Notes: a model not told the origin generated them from the sequence alone. A stretch of 64,000 nt of DNA from Prosthecobacter debontii (GCF_900167535.1 NZ_FUYE01000016.1:1-64000), one strand, 5' to 3'. Positions 46,301 through 54,787 are shown, counted from the first letter of the stretch. Program-made: numbers and translations.

Positions 46301-46340
46301 CGACGAATGGCCCATGACTGAACCGACTCAGCTCAAATGA
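43317..46340 (+). CDS. Tandem-duplicated sialate O-acetylesterase (two SGNH-like domains)
   Basis: A 1007-residue secreted protein (signal peptide MKRLFALALSFAPLVAFA) holding two full copies of the sialic-acid O-acetylesterase (SASA) family. Copy 1 opens with SDHMVVQAGVKVPIWGWAD and has the nucleophile loop SGQSNM (Ser110); copy 2 (from about residue 515) has GDHMVVQAGTAVPVWGWSE and SGQSNM (Ser606), 496 residues later. Each copy also has NHPANLYNGMI, YQGEHN and a catalytic Asp-x-His (KDIHPKNK; HDNHPKDK), so both look active. The enzyme removes O-acetyl groups from sialic acids (or similar acetylated sugars). It is the first gene of a coupled operon; its stop overlaps the sialidase start as ATGA. 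Confidence 0.93.
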   Translation: MKRLFALALSFAPLVAFADVRLPAIISDHMVVQAGVKVPIWGWADAGEEVSVSLGEQTANAKTAGDGKWQVELAAMKATDQPLTLSVTGKNTLKVQDVLVGEVWLGSGQSNMAMTVSGSLNYEEEQKAANQPHIRMFTVERASKAEPQKDCTGTWQVCSAETVGRFSAAAYFFGRELHRELKQPVGLINSSWGGTAIEAWTSREAQSKLPVYPEIIAPWDEAAKQPWDAAKEADKYKAAVTQWKQSVAEAKAAGKAQPRPPVQAVQPRLHQNHPANLYNGMIAPLIPYAIKGAIWYQGEHNSNKPYVGSYSLQLQTLIEDWRGRWGYEFPFAWVQLPDYREPQQNPVEVQRWPLIREQMLKTLRVPKTGMAVALGLGEVKDIHPKNKQGVGKRLSLWALSQVYGQNMESWSGPLLSKHEVKGGNVTLTFEHAEGGLASKDSGNELKGFAIAGADRRFVWARARIVGGNRVVVASPEVSQPVAVRYAWADNPVWSLQNGAGLPASPFRTDEWEIELKLAGIFGDHMVVQAGTAVPVWGWSEPGDSISVTLGKEMATTTATPDGHWSVRLMPQPASAEPQVMTVKGNKKTLTLKDVLVGEVWLASGQSNMAFLFSRGEYSAAETSAANLPQMRMFTVKQHSTRMAQEDCEGEWVVASPETVQNFSAVAWFFGKALHESLKTPVGMINSSWGGTDIAAWTSEDAQVKVPELKVGLENWAKAAETYDGPKEKEAYDKRVKAWAEAVKQVKAKGGETLPRKPRFNGPPDRDQNHPANLYNGMIHPLIPYAIKGAIWYQGEHNCSTQAKAELYGKQLPLLVQDWRAKWRSNLPFAWVQLPNFEQAAYRPLVREAMLKSLSVPNTGMAVTIDVGEAHDNHPKDKKSVGERLALWAQARVYRQKLPAYSGPTPRDHEIKNGAVHVRFNNAQGDLVLRGEAAEGFEVAGADQKWKPAQAKVASNLLILSNPEIKQPVAARYAWAANPKAILYNGEGLPASPFRTDEWPMTEPTQLK

Positions 46341-47521
46341 TTCGGAGTTTCTTCATCATCTTGATGGCGAGTTCACTGGCGACTGCGGCGGACTTCCAGA
46401 TTCAGCGCAGCACGGTGCAGACCAGTGCGGGAAATTTGCACTGGGCGCAATCTCGGCCCGCCTTGATTCCCGGTGAGCCGTCCAGGGTGATCATCACCAC
46501 GCAGGAGATCGAAAAACAAGGCTCCCATGGTTATCGAAACGTCTATTTCACGGAGACCGTGGATGGCGGGCAGACGTGGTCAAAGCCGGAGGAGATCATC
46601 AGCCTTCGGCGCTCGCGTTTACCGGCCGGGCATGACTTTGTCATGGGGGATATCTGCCCGCAATTTCATGCCCGTTCAGGTATGGTGTTGGCTCATGGCA
46701 AGACCTTTGGTTTTGATGGAGGCATCAAAGAAAACCGAGGTTATGAGCGAGTGTCTTATGCCACTTATCAGCCAGAGACTCAGCAATGGAGCGGTTTGAA
46801 ATTGCTGGAGTTACCCGAGAAGGATCATGAAGGACGGGCGATTTTGGAACCCAACTCGGGGTGTCATCAGCGTTATGATTTACCCAACGGAGAGCTGCTG
46901 TTGCCCATCCGTTATCGTAAAGATCCGAAGAGCCGGGCCTATACGACCATGGTGGCACGTTGCCGTTTTGATGGGCAGACGCTGACTTATCTGGAGCATG
47001 GCTCTGAACTCACAACGAAAGGCAAACGTGGTCTTTATGAGCCTTCGGTCATCGGTTACTCGGGGCGTTATTACCTAACCATGAGGGCAGATGAAAGCGC
47101 CTTTGTCTCAGTGGGTGACGATGGTCTTCACTACACGGCTCCCACCGAATGGAAATTTGATGATGGTCAGCCGCTCGGTTGTTACAACTCGCAACAGCAT
47201 TGGGTCGCTCATGGAGATGCTCTTTATCTCGTGTATCCGCGCAAAGGAGCGGGTAACGATCATGTCTTCCGGCATCGCGCTCCCTTGTTCATTGCTCAGG
47301 TGGATCTGGATAAGCTCTGCATCATTCGCTCGACGGAACAGGTCTTGATGCTTGAAACGGGGCTTGATCTGGCGGCAGGGTTTGGCGTGATGGATTACAG
47401 CCCAGGCGAGACGTGGGTGGTAAGCACGGAATTGTCTTTTCCCGAAGGGCGTAAACAAGAGCCTAACCGTATCCTTTTGGCCAAGATACTCTGGACCAAG
47501 CCTAATGTTCTTTTCAAATGA
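46337..47521 (+). CDS. Sialidase-like (BNR/Asp-box) secreted protein
   Basis: A 394-residue exported protein (signal MIRSFFIILMASSLATAA). One Asp box TVDGGQTW (residues 74-81) and a six-bladed-propeller style pattern (ETVDGGQTWSKPEEIIS; SVGDDGLHYTAP) place it with the sialidase/BNR family. Arg-containing segments (SRPALIPG; CHQRYDLPNGELLLPIRYR; GLYEPSVIGYSGRYYLTMRADES) fit substrate-binding strands. Its coupling to the O-acetylesterase supports a role in releasing sialic acid or a related sugar, but proteins of this type also act on other glycans in Planctomycetes. The ATG and TGA overlap both neighbours by 4 bp. Confidence 0.85.
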   Translation: MIRSFFIILMASSLATAADFQIQRSTVQTSAGNLHWAQSRPALIPGEPSRVIITTQEIEKQGSHGYRNVYFTETVDGGQTWSKPEEIISLRRSRLPAGHDFVMGDICPQFHARSGMVLAHGKTFGFDGGIKENRGYERVSYATYQPETQQWSGLKLLELPEKDHEGRAILEPNSGCHQRYDLPNGELLLPIRYRKDPKSRAYTTMVARCRFDGQTLTYLEHGSELTTKGKRGLYEPSVIGYSGRYYLTMRADESAFVSVGDDGLHYTAPTEWKFDDGQPLGCYNSQQHWVAHGDALYLVYPRKGAGNDHVFRHRAPLFIAQVDLDKLCIIRSTEQVLMLETGLDLAAGFGVMDYSPGETWVVSTELSFPEGRKQEPNRILLAKILWTKPNVLFK

Positions 47522-48333
47522 ATGCCTCTGAATTGGCTGCTGCATTGCTCCAGAATACCCCGGTTTTTGGCACTTTGATCGTTTCACCGTCACCACGTTG
47601 GCCCGAGGCTGTGAGAAGCTGTGGCATTGACTTCGTGTTCATCGACACGGAGCACATCGCACTGGATCGTGCCCCTTTGTCCTGGATGTGTCAGACCTAT
47701 GCCGCGCTAGGATTGCCACCGCTCGTGCGCATCCCATCCCCTGATCCCTATACGGCGACGATGGTGCTGGATGGAGGTGCTGCGGGTGTGATTGCGCCTT
47801 ATGTGGAAACAGTCGAGCAGGTGCGGGCTTTGCGCGGTGCGGTGAAGCTGAGGCCGATCAAAGGTCGGAAACTGGAGGAGGCCCTGAAGGGCCAACCTCA
47901 GGAAGCCGAGTTGGAGCATTACATGCGTAAAGGGGCAGAACAACGTCTGCTGATTGTGAACATCGAGAGCGTGCCTGCGATCGATGCCTTGGATGCTATC
48001 CTGGCTGAGCCTGGGCTGGATGCGGTGCTGATCGGCCCGCATGATTTGACCTGTAGCTTGGGGGTGCCGGAGCAGTATGATCACCCTGACTTTCTAGCTG
48101 CTTGTGAGACGATCTTTCGGAAGGCTCGTGCGGCAGGCATCGGTGCGGGAATTCATTTCTGGGGAAGCCCAGAGCAGCAGGCTCGCTTTCTTGCACTGGG
48201 AGCCAATCTTCTGATTCACAGTGCAGACATCAGCCTGTTTCAAAAACATCTCCGGCTCGAACTCGAACGCGTCAAAGCCCTCGCAGGTATTCAGGGACTG
48301 AATCCCGCTAGCTCAAAGACCGTCGTTGTTTAG
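47518..48333 (+). CDS. HpcH/HpaI-family aldolase
   Basis: A 271-residue class II aldolase-type enzyme (KDGL/HHED aldolase family), cytoplasmic. Motifs: DFVFIDTEHIALDR near the N-terminus, PLVRIPSPDPYTATMVLDGGAAGVIAPYVETVEQ, and the metal and substrate region NIESVPAIDALDAILAEPGLDAVLIGPHDLTCSLG. The family cleaves 2-oxo-3-deoxy sugar acids to pyruvate plus an aldehyde. Being third in the operon with esterase and sialidase, it may cleave a sugar-acid product, taking the place of a NanA-type lyase; that is inference. The ATG overlaps the preceding TGA. Confidence 0.88.
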   Translation: MNASELAAALLQNTPVFGTLIVSPSPRWPEAVRSCGIDFVFIDTEHIALDRAPLSWMCQTYAALGLPPLVRIPSPDPYTATMVLDGGAAGVIAPYVETVEQVRALRGAVKLRPIKGRKLEEALKGQPQEAELEHYMRKGAEQRLLIVNIESVPAIDALDAILAEPGLDAVLIGPHDLTCSLGVPEQYDHPDFLAACETIFRKARAAGIGAGIHFWGSPEQQARFLALGANLLIHSADISLFQKHLRLELERVKALAGIQGLNPASSKTVVV

Positions 48334-48378
48334 CCCTGATGGCCTAACAAAGAAATGTTGAGAAGACGGGGTGCTTGT

Positions 48379-49836
48379 TTATGGAATGGGCAGAGCCGCT
48401 TTCCAGCCTGATTGCAGTTGGGATGCAAGCTCGTGAACGATTTCCGCTTTGTCCGCTTCCTGAACTAGGTTGATTGTCTCGGCAGGGTCCTTCTGATGAT
48501 CATACAGTTCGGTACCTGCTGCGTTGCCTTTTCGGTCTTTCCATTCCGTGTAGCGCCAGCGGTCTGTGCGGATGCTGTATCCCATGTAGCCTTCCGGCCC
48601 ACGGCGGAGGTATTCACTGAAAGCGGCCGTTTTCCACTCCCGTGACGGATGTTTGAGCAAAGGAGTAAAACTATGGCCCTCGAGCTTCGCGGGCGTCGGA
48701 AGTTGGGCCAGTTCACACAGCGTCGGGTAGAGATCCACGAGCTCGACCAAGGCGGAACTCTTTTGACCCTGCGTAGTCAATCCTGGGGCCGAAACGATCA
48801 AGGGCACGCGGGTGCCTAGCTCGAAGTTGGTCATCTTGGTAAACAATCCCTGTTCCCCCAAGTGATAGCCATGATCTCCCCAGAGCACGATGATGGTATT
48901 GTCCGTCAGTCCGAGCTTATCCAACTCATCCAAGACACGTCCCAACTGAGCATCCATAAAGCTGACACAAGCGCGATAAGCTCGAATGAGTTTGAGGGCG
49001 GTGGCTTCATCCAGATCACCGGTTTTCGGAATGCCTCCATAGGTGCGCAACTCATACAGATCATGCAGGGCAGGGGCGGGCACTCCTTCGGGGGGAGTCG
49101 CATTCGCAGGCATGTGAATCGTCGCTTCGGGATACATGTCCCAATACTTCTGCGGGCAAGTGAAGGGCAGGTGCGGTTTGACGAACCCAACGCCAAGGAA
49201 AAACGGTTTGCCCTCAGTTTTGAGACGCTGAAGGGTCTCGATGGCTTTCAGGGCGGTTTGACCATCCGGATACACATCATCGGGTTCCTCGGCGGCTTCG
49301 AAGGGCTGGGCTCGAATGAGGCGCGGCTGCTGTTTCTTCGGAAGATTCTTCAGGCGTTTGATGAAGTCATCCGACTCCTGGCTGAACCAATGACGATAGG
49401 GCTCGCCATGATACCAGGAGGGTTCACTCCAGCTCAGTGGATCATCGCCCGGTTCGCTTGAGCTGTGATGGAAAATCTTTCCCAGAGATAGAGACGTGTA
49501 GCCGTGATTCTTAAATTGCTGAGGCAAGGTCACCACCTCCGGTAAAGTCGGGCGGAGAAACTTATTGTTAGCCAGGATGGTGGTGCTGGCAGGACGAAGT
49601 CCGCTCAGAACACTGTTTCGTGAGGGGTTACAGACAGCGACTTGGCAGTAGGCGCGCTCAAAGGCGACTCCACGTGAAGCAAGTCGATCCAGATTGGGCG
49701 TCTTCATGTGGGACGCTCCATAGCAACCCAGCTCTGGCCGCAAGTCATCCACGGCGATGAACAGGACATTGGGCGCTGCTGAAAGGAAGCTACTGAGCGT
49801 CAGGAACAGGATGAAACGGGCGAGCATGCTGTTCAT
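48379..49836 (-). CDS. Type I sulfatase (iduronate-2-sulfatase-like)
   Basis: A 485-residue secreted sulfatase. The FGly motif is Cys69 in VCNPSRNSVLSGLRP (C-x-P-S-R), which must be oxidised to formylglycine by a maturase encoded elsewhere. Metal ligands FIAVDDLRPELG near the start and LWGDHGYHLGEQG later are intact. The segment SFMDAQLGRVLDELDKLG and the overall length fit iduronate-2-sulfatase-type enzymes of the PVC group. A signal peptide begins at MNSMLARFILFLTLSSFLSAA; start 49836 chosen, with 49827 possible. It converges on the aldolase gene and may act on the same sulfated glycans. Confidence 0.9.
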   Translation of the reverse strand: MNSMLARFILFLTLSSFLSAAPNVLFIAVDDLRPELGCYGASHMKTPNLDRLASRGVAFERAYCQVAVCNPSRNSVLSGLRPASTTILANNKFLRPTLPEVVTLPQQFKNHGYTSLSLGKIFHHSSSEPGDDPLSWSEPSWYHGEPYRHWFSQESDDFIKRLKNLPKKQQPRLIRAQPFEAAEEPDDVYPDGQTALKAIETLQRLKTEGKPFFLGVGFVKPHLPFTCPQKYWDMYPEATIHMPANATPPEGVPAPALHDLYELRTYGGIPKTGDLDEATALKLIRAYRACVSFMDAQLGRVLDELDKLGLTDNTIIVLWGDHGYHLGEQGLFTKMTNFELGTRVPLIVSAPGLTTQGQKSSALVELVDLYPTLCELAQLPTPAKLEGHSFTPLLKHPSREWKTAAFSEYLRRGPEGYMGYSIRTDRWRYTEWKDRKGNAAGTELYDHQKDPAETINLVQEADKAEIVHELASQLQSGWKAALPIP

Positions 49837-49914
49837 GAACGAGCGCCTTGCGCCCATCTCGCCTGCTAAATTCTTGTCGAATCCGATCTGGAGAGACGGT
49901 GCCGCTGTGCCAGA

Positions 49915-50841
49915 TCACTTCTTGGCCGCAGGTGCCTGGCGAGGTTGTTTGGGGTAGCCTTCGAGAGACACGGGACTCACTTGATGCTCTGTGGGGAAGT
50001 CACTTGGCAGGTCGGCTGTTTGCGTGACATCTCCAGAGGCAGCCCACTCGGTGCCACGCTGAAGAGTTTCATAGAAATCTCGGCAGAGCATGGAATAGTC
50101 CGCATGGCCTAAGGTGGTGTGAAAGACACGACCTTTCCCATAATGGAGCACCATGAGATTGGGTTCTTGTTCACCCGTGAGATCGGATTTCGCACTGGCT
50201 AAGATCTTAATGTTTTCCGCTGGACCACGCAGCTTGCTATAAAGCTCGTCTTGGGCATGGAGCCAGCGTTGGGGTAAGCCACGGGTAATCGGATGATCCG
50301 CGTTCTGAACCTCAACGACAAATTCATGCTGGGGTCCGTGGGCCCCTCCATTGCCAGCCGATGAATCACGGAAGAGTTTTCCATCTTTGACGTAAAGCCA
50401 GGGCCCGGAAGCCTCGTTACGGCCTCCCCATCCGCCGACACCAATCATTTGGTTATACTCTTTCCACTCCGGAAAAGAGTTGTTGGCCGCATGAACGGAG
50501 ACAAAGCCGCCTCCGTTTTTCACATACTGATCAAAGTCTTTGCGAACTGGCTCCGGCCAAGGCTCACCGTTGTAATTGCTGACGATGACCGCGTAGTCAC
50601 TGAATTTGGGGTGCCACTCAGACCAGGATGCAGCGGGGGCCTTCTTCGCCGGTGTGGTGCTGACTTGCACGAGAAAGGCCCCGCTGCTTTCGAGAGCGTC
50701 CTTCAAGACGGGGGTGGTGATCTCCCATTTGTGGTTGTTTTGACCGTCAATGATGAGCACCGAAATCTTGTCAGCAGCAAGGCTCGGTAGCGACAGGGCC
50801 ATTCCGGCAAGTGCGAGCCAGGGAAACAAGGTGGTTTTCAT
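49915..50841 (-). CDS. Secreted ThuA-like domain protein
   Basis: A 308-residue exported protein (MKTTLFPWLALAGMALSLPSLAA). The ThuA fold resembles class I glutamine amidotransferases: SVLIIDGQNNHKWEITTPVLKDAL, DYAVIVSNYNGEPWP, GGGFVSVHAANNSFPEW, then HPITRGLPQRWLHAQDELYSKLRG and GRVFHTTLGHADYSM. Such proteins are abundant in Planctomycetes and Verrucomicrobia, and are tied to carbohydrate use, but no reaction is proven. A much longer in-frame ORF reaches into the next gene region; the signal peptide fixes the start at 50841. Confidence 0.88.
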   Translation of the reverse strand: MKTTLFPWLALAGMALSLPSLAADKISVLIIDGQNNHKWEITTPVLKDALESSGAFLVQVSTTPAKKAPAASWSEWHPKFSDYAVIVSNYNGEPWPEPVRKDFDQYVKNGGGFVSVHAANNSFPEWKEYNQMIGVGGWGGRNEASGPWLYVKDGKLFRDSSAGNGGAHGPQHEFVVEVQNADHPITRGLPQRWLHAQDELYSKLRGPAENIKILASAKSDLTGEQEPNLMVLHYGKGRVFHTTLGHADYSMLCRDFYETLQRGTEWAASGDVTQTADLPSDFPTEHQVSPVSLEGYPKQPRQAPAAKK

Positions 50842-50963
50842 ATTCCTGTTTAAAGCCTGAAGCAGAGGTCCAGAGCAAGAAAAATGAGCGCTCTGTGTGA
50901 TGAAGCAAGCGTGCCGTGTGAGTCGAAAACATCCAGGCAGGCTGAGTCGGGATCCCCGACAAT

Positions 50964-51005
50964 AAAAAACCGCCTGGAGCACCCCAATACTCCTCGGCGG
51001 TTTTC
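50964..51005 (-). terminator. Rho-independent terminator after the NarL-type regulator
   Basis: AAAACCGCC (50966-50974) pairs with GGCGGTTTT (50996-51004), with inner GGAG/CTCC pairing. On the minus strand the stem is followed by T residues. It lies 31 nt after the response-regulator stop and blocks read-through to the ThuA-like gene. Confidence 0.8.
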
Positions 51006-51034
51006 GATGTGGTTGGTGTTTGTGCGAGCAACTC

Positions 51035-51673
51035 TTATTTCTCAACCCAGCGGACGGCTTCCATGAGCAGTTCGCGAGCGGAGGCAAGACCCAGCTTCTG
51101 CCGGATGTTTGCCTTGTGGGCGTCCACGGTTTTGGCGCTGAGCTGAAGTTTTTCAGCGATCTCATGGGAGTCGAAGCCACGGCCGACCATCTCGAAGACT
51201 TCGAGCTGACGGTCGCTAAGCATGCGCCCTGGTTCGCCACGGGAACCGGAACGAGGACCACCACCGGAGACGATGCTTCCCAGCAGGTTGGCGCTGAAAA
51301 AGAAGCCACCACCGAGCACCTGACGGACAGCCTGAAGCACGCGAGCAGCGCTCTCGCCCTTCATGATGTAACCCATGGCACCGGCACGGAGGCAACGCTC
51401 TGCATAGACGTTTTCGTCGTGCATGGAGTAAACCAGGACGTGGATTTCAGGATGGCTCTGCTTCAGTTTCTTCACCAGATCCACGCCGCTACGGTCTTTC
51501 AGCGTGATGTCCAGGATGATGACGTCTGGCTTCAGTTTAGGGATTTGCATCAGAGCGGTGTTAGCGTCTTCTGAGGCACCAACGATTTGAAGGTCCTCTT
51601 GACCTTCCAAGATCTTCTTCAGACCTTCGATCACGATGGGGTGATCATCGAGGATGTAGATTTTGTATTTCAC
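51035..51673 (-). CDS. NarL/FixJ-family response regulator
   Basis: A 212-residue regulator: receiver domain with LDDHP near the start and phosphoacceptor Asp55 (DVIILDITLKDRSG), Thr/Ser switch VLVYSMHDE, Lys in GYIMKGES, a Gly-rich linker, then a LuxR-type HTH (LSDRQLEVFEMVGRGFDSHEIAEKLQLSAKTVDAHKANIRQKLG in part). The start is GTG 51673, which overlaps the TGA of the upstream kinase gene (GTGA), so kinase and regulator are made together. A longer ORF is not supported. The regulon is unknown. Confidence 0.9.
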   Translation of the reverse strand: MKYKIYILDDHPIVIEGLKKILEGQEDLQIVGASEDANTALMQIPKLKPDVIILDITLKDRSGVDLVKKLKQSHPEIHVLVYSMHDENVYAERCLRAGAMGYIMKGESAARVLQAVRQVLGGGFFFSANLLGSIVSGGGPRSGSRGEPGRMLSDRQLEVFEMVGRGFDSHEIAEKLQLSAKTVDAHKANIRQKLGLASARELLMEAVRWVEK

Positions 51674-54009
51674 GGTTTGTATTTCTGTTTGTTGTGGGTC
51701 GTCGCTTGGGGTGTATCCCCGCTGGGTAGCAGGGGAAATTTGCAGGTGACTCGCACGCCTCCTCCGGGAGGGCAGGTCACTGAGAAATCGGCATGGATGA
51801 GGCTGGCCCGGTAGTTCATGACGCGGAGGCCGATGCCTTCTTGACCAGGGCGGCAATCGAACGTGCTGCCGTTGTTGGTGATCTCCATCACGGCTTGGCC
51901 CATGGCCTCTGCGCGCAATGCGATGGTGATCTTCTTCGGGTTGCCATGACGCATGGCGTTATTGATCGCTTCCTGGGCGATACGGAAAAGATGGGTGCCC
52001 TGGGTGGGGTCGGTGATCTTGGCCTCGAGGTCCGAGCGGAACTCGCATTCTCTGCGAAAGCTGGTCTGCACAGTGTCGGCGAGCAATTGCAAGGAGGCTG
52101 CTAGATCCCGGTTCTGAATCGCCGCCGGGGACATGTTGCGGGAAAGCTGACGCACCTGCTGGATGGCCTGCCTGACCAGTTCATGAATTCGGCCTGCTTC
52201 CGATTGTTCGGTGCCGACCAGTTTGGTTTGAAGCATTTCGACCAAGGCGCCGATGCCCGTTAAGAGCTGGCCGACTCCGTCGTGGAGGTCATGACCGATT
52301 CGAGCTTGCTCCTGCTCGATGGCCTCCATGAGGTGATGCTGGAGGCGTTGCTGCTCGGTGATGTCGATGGCCGTGATGATGTAGCTCTCAGCCTCGTTGT
52401 TGGCATTCCGCGTGGCTGTGTTGTGAACCTGGATGATCCGCAGTTCCCCGGATTTCGTGCGAGCTCTGGAAATGGCGGTGACTCGCGGTGCCCCAGCTTG
52501 CAGTTTTTTGAGCCGCTCCATCGTGCGGGGCAGTTCTTCAGGATCGACGAGTCCGCTTTCCCAAATGGTTTTACCCACCAGTTCCTTAGCGTTGTAGCCG
52601 GAGACTTTTTCAACCGCCGGATTGACCTTCAGGATCTTTCCTTCCAGGTCCACCATGCCGATCATGGCTGCGGATTCTTTGAGCAAGGTATCGTTCAGCA
52701 GCGACTGCTTTTTAAGATCCTGTTCAGCCTGACGGCGGGCACTGATGTCTGTGAAAATGATGATGCCTTGACCTGCTTCGGCATTGGTATCGGGGAGGAA
52801 AGTGGCGGCAGCGTGGGCGTAGAGGCCCTTACCTTCACGGCTTTTTAACGTGACTTCGATATCGCGTCGCGGTTTGGTGCTGACATCGATGACGTGTTTC
52901 CAAAATTCGTCTGGTGGGCGATTTTGGTTATCGAGCAAGTCAGGCACCCTCATCTGAGTGAGCTGCTTCTCTGTGTAACCCAGCATTCTTCGCAGGGCGG
53001 GGTTCACTTTCGTGATCTGGAGGGTCGTGTCATACACGGCCACGCCGGAGGGGTTGTTTTCAAAGAGGCCTCGGTAGTAGGCCGCCTGTCTTCGGGTGTA
53101 TTCCTCGGCGGCCAGTTGCTCGCGGATGTCACGGGTGGTGACGAGGACTCTTTCTCCAGGCAGGCGGCGCAGGACAATTTCGACCTTTTGCCGATTCCCA
53201 TCTTTAGGCAGGTGAGCTCCGCGGAGCGTCACTTTTTGGAAAGATCGAGGTAAGGCAGGCTCCTTTTTCTTGCCCAAGTCCATGAACAAAACATGGGTGA
53301 TGGGACGGGTATGGAGTTCAGCTTGAGTGTAGCCGAGGGCATCGAGAGCGCCTTGGTTGGCGAAGAGGATGCGCCATTGCTCATCCACTAAAAAGATGCC
53401 ATCCACCCACTCTTCCACCAGGGTCCGACACAGAGCATTGAGTGAGACTTCATTCCGGAGGGCCTGCGTCGCCAGTGCCAGGGGGGTGATCACCTGGACC
53501 AAGCCCAGGGTGCGGATCATGTGACCCTGATCATTTCGGGTCAGGGCACGCCAGTCATGCTGGATCCACTCCCAGCGACCATCTTTACAGGCCACGCGCA
53601 TCTGCACCGTTGCAGTGCTCATCTCGCCACTCAGGAGCGCTTCGCGGCCTTCTTTGACGATTTCAATGTCGTCTGGGTGAATGAGGGAATCCCAGCGTTC
53701 GGGGAAGGAATCGATTTCCTCAGGCGTGTATCCGTAGATACCTGCGAGGCGGTTCCCGTTTTCCAGGAACGTCTGAGTTGCAAAGTCGTAGATGTAGCCA
53801 ACGCGGGTCTCAATGCCATCGATCCACGCATTGGAGAGGGGTTCGGACTCGCTCGCATTGGGCGTGGGCGGCGTCTCCAGCCGTGCCACCAGCCCACGCA
53901 GCGAGTCTTCGGGATACGCTTCCTCTGCACTGGTTCCACCTACAGGCACATTCTCGCCACGATTGGGGAAATCGTGTGGAATATGAGTTTGTTGGTGCCT
54001 AGCGCTCAC
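51670..54009 (-). CDS. Multi-PAS NarX-like sensor histidine kinase
   Basis: A 779-residue soluble kinase without clear membrane helices. It carries three or four PAS domains with PAC-like segments (residues ~60-180, 190-300, 310-430 and 440-560), for example VDEQWRILFANQGALDALGYT, YDTTLQITKVNPALRRMLGYT and VDLEGKILKVNPAVEKVSGYN. The C-terminal HisKA_3 has His573 in RIGHDLHDGVGQLLTGIGALVEML, and HATPase_c follows (FRIAQEAINNAMRHGNPKKI; DCRPGQEGIGLRVMNYRA). It signals to the coupled NarL regulator. PAS domains may bind small ligands or haem; nothing fixes the signal. The first codon is GTG 54009. Confidence 0.9.
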   Translation of the reverse strand: MSARHQQTHIPHDFPNRGENVPVGGTSAEEAYPEDSLRGLVARLETPPTPNASESEPLSNAWIDGIETRVGYIYDFATQTFLENGNRLAGIYGYTPEEIDSFPERWDSLIHPDDIEIVKEGREALLSGEMSTATVQMRVACKDGRWEWIQHDWRALTRNDQGHMIRTLGLVQVITPLALATQALRNEVSLNALCRTLVEEWVDGIFLVDEQWRILFANQGALDALGYTQAELHTRPITHVLFMDLGKKKEPALPRSFQKVTLRGAHLPKDGNRQKVEIVLRRLPGERVLVTTRDIREQLAAEEYTRRQAAYYRGLFENNPSGVAVYDTTLQITKVNPALRRMLGYTEKQLTQMRVPDLLDNQNRPPDEFWKHVIDVSTKPRRDIEVTLKSREGKGLYAHAAATFLPDTNAEAGQGIIIFTDISARRQAEQDLKKQSLLNDTLLKESAAMIGMVDLEGKILKVNPAVEKVSGYNAKELVGKTIWESGLVDPEELPRTMERLKKLQAGAPRVTAISRARTKSGELRIIQVHNTATRNANNEAESYIITAIDITEQQRLQHHLMEAIEQEQARIGHDLHDGVGQLLTGIGALVEMLQTKLVGTEQSEAGRIHELVRQAIQQVRQLSRNMSPAAIQNRDLAASLQLLADTVQTSFRRECEFRSDLEAKITDPTQGTHLFRIAQEAINNAMRHGNPKKITIALRAEAMGQAVMEITNNGSTFDCRPGQEGIGLRVMNYRASLIHADFSVTCPPGGGVRVTCKFPLLPSGDTPQATTHNKQKYKP

Positions 54010-54787
54010 GTTTTCAGTAAGAAATATCTGTGTTTTAATTTTGCCGACTACACCCTTAGGAAAGCTCGTCCTGTTCTAGGTGCAATGCTTTTTTCTAAAT
54101 ACGTATCAGGCGGGGGGAACGAAACATCTTCATTCCCACAGGAAACGATTGTGATCCCTATTGAGGGCAGCGATCCGAAGACGGGGGGTAGAAAAGCTTG
54201 CTGAGGCATTCTCTCTCTAGGGTTACGGGAGGTTCGGAGAAGGTCTGTGATGCGCTTTCTGGAGCCAAATCACAGGGAGATTGCGGGGATCTAGGCCTCA
54301 GTTTCCTCAGCTTCAAAGCAGGACTGGGTGAGAGGTAGGTAGAGCGGGGGTGGTCTCAGATCTGCGAAGGATGCCCCAGAGGTTTTGTCCGACAATGCCT
54401 GGATCGCTTACATGCGCGGTGAGAGGCATCTTTCTGTCCCTAGAGCCGTCGCCCAAGTTGAAATCATAGGGGATGCGTGGCCTCGGGACATCTCCAACGG
54501 GAACGCGCCCCAAGCGCTCACGTGCAGTTTTTTGGGTTGAGCCGGACAAATTCCCCTGATGCAGTGAGTGAAACGTGAACATGCTCACCATCCTGTAGCT
54601 TGTGAACCCGGGTGAAAACGCCCGCATTTGAGGGGACACAGAGAGGCCTGTTAGTTAAATTTACAAACAAAGAATTAGGGGATTACTTGTGCCTTTTAAA
54701 TTACTGCGATACACAAATTTGTGCATCCAATCTGGGAGTGTGAGTAGACGCCACAGGCCTCGCTTTTACCGACGCTGTTTTTTTGGC
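54010..54787. other. Long intergenic region, no gene supported
   Basis: A 778-bp gap upstream of the PAS kinase and downstream of the TPR-protease gene. One minus-strand ORF of 108 codons (54313-54639) has no signal peptide, domain or helix pattern that I can support. The stretch 54660-54730 is AT-rich and resembles a promoter region, but no clear boxes are seen. It may be a decayed gene. Confidence 0.4.

Noticed and set aside
50842-51312. N-terminal extension of the ThuA-like gene into the response-regulator region
   Set aside because: The signal peptide at 50841 sets the start; the extension lies over another gene in a different frame and includes the terminator.
54313-54639. Minus-strand open frame of 108 codons in the long gap
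   Set aside because: No signal peptide, domain or conserved pattern; possibly a decayed gene but unsupported.
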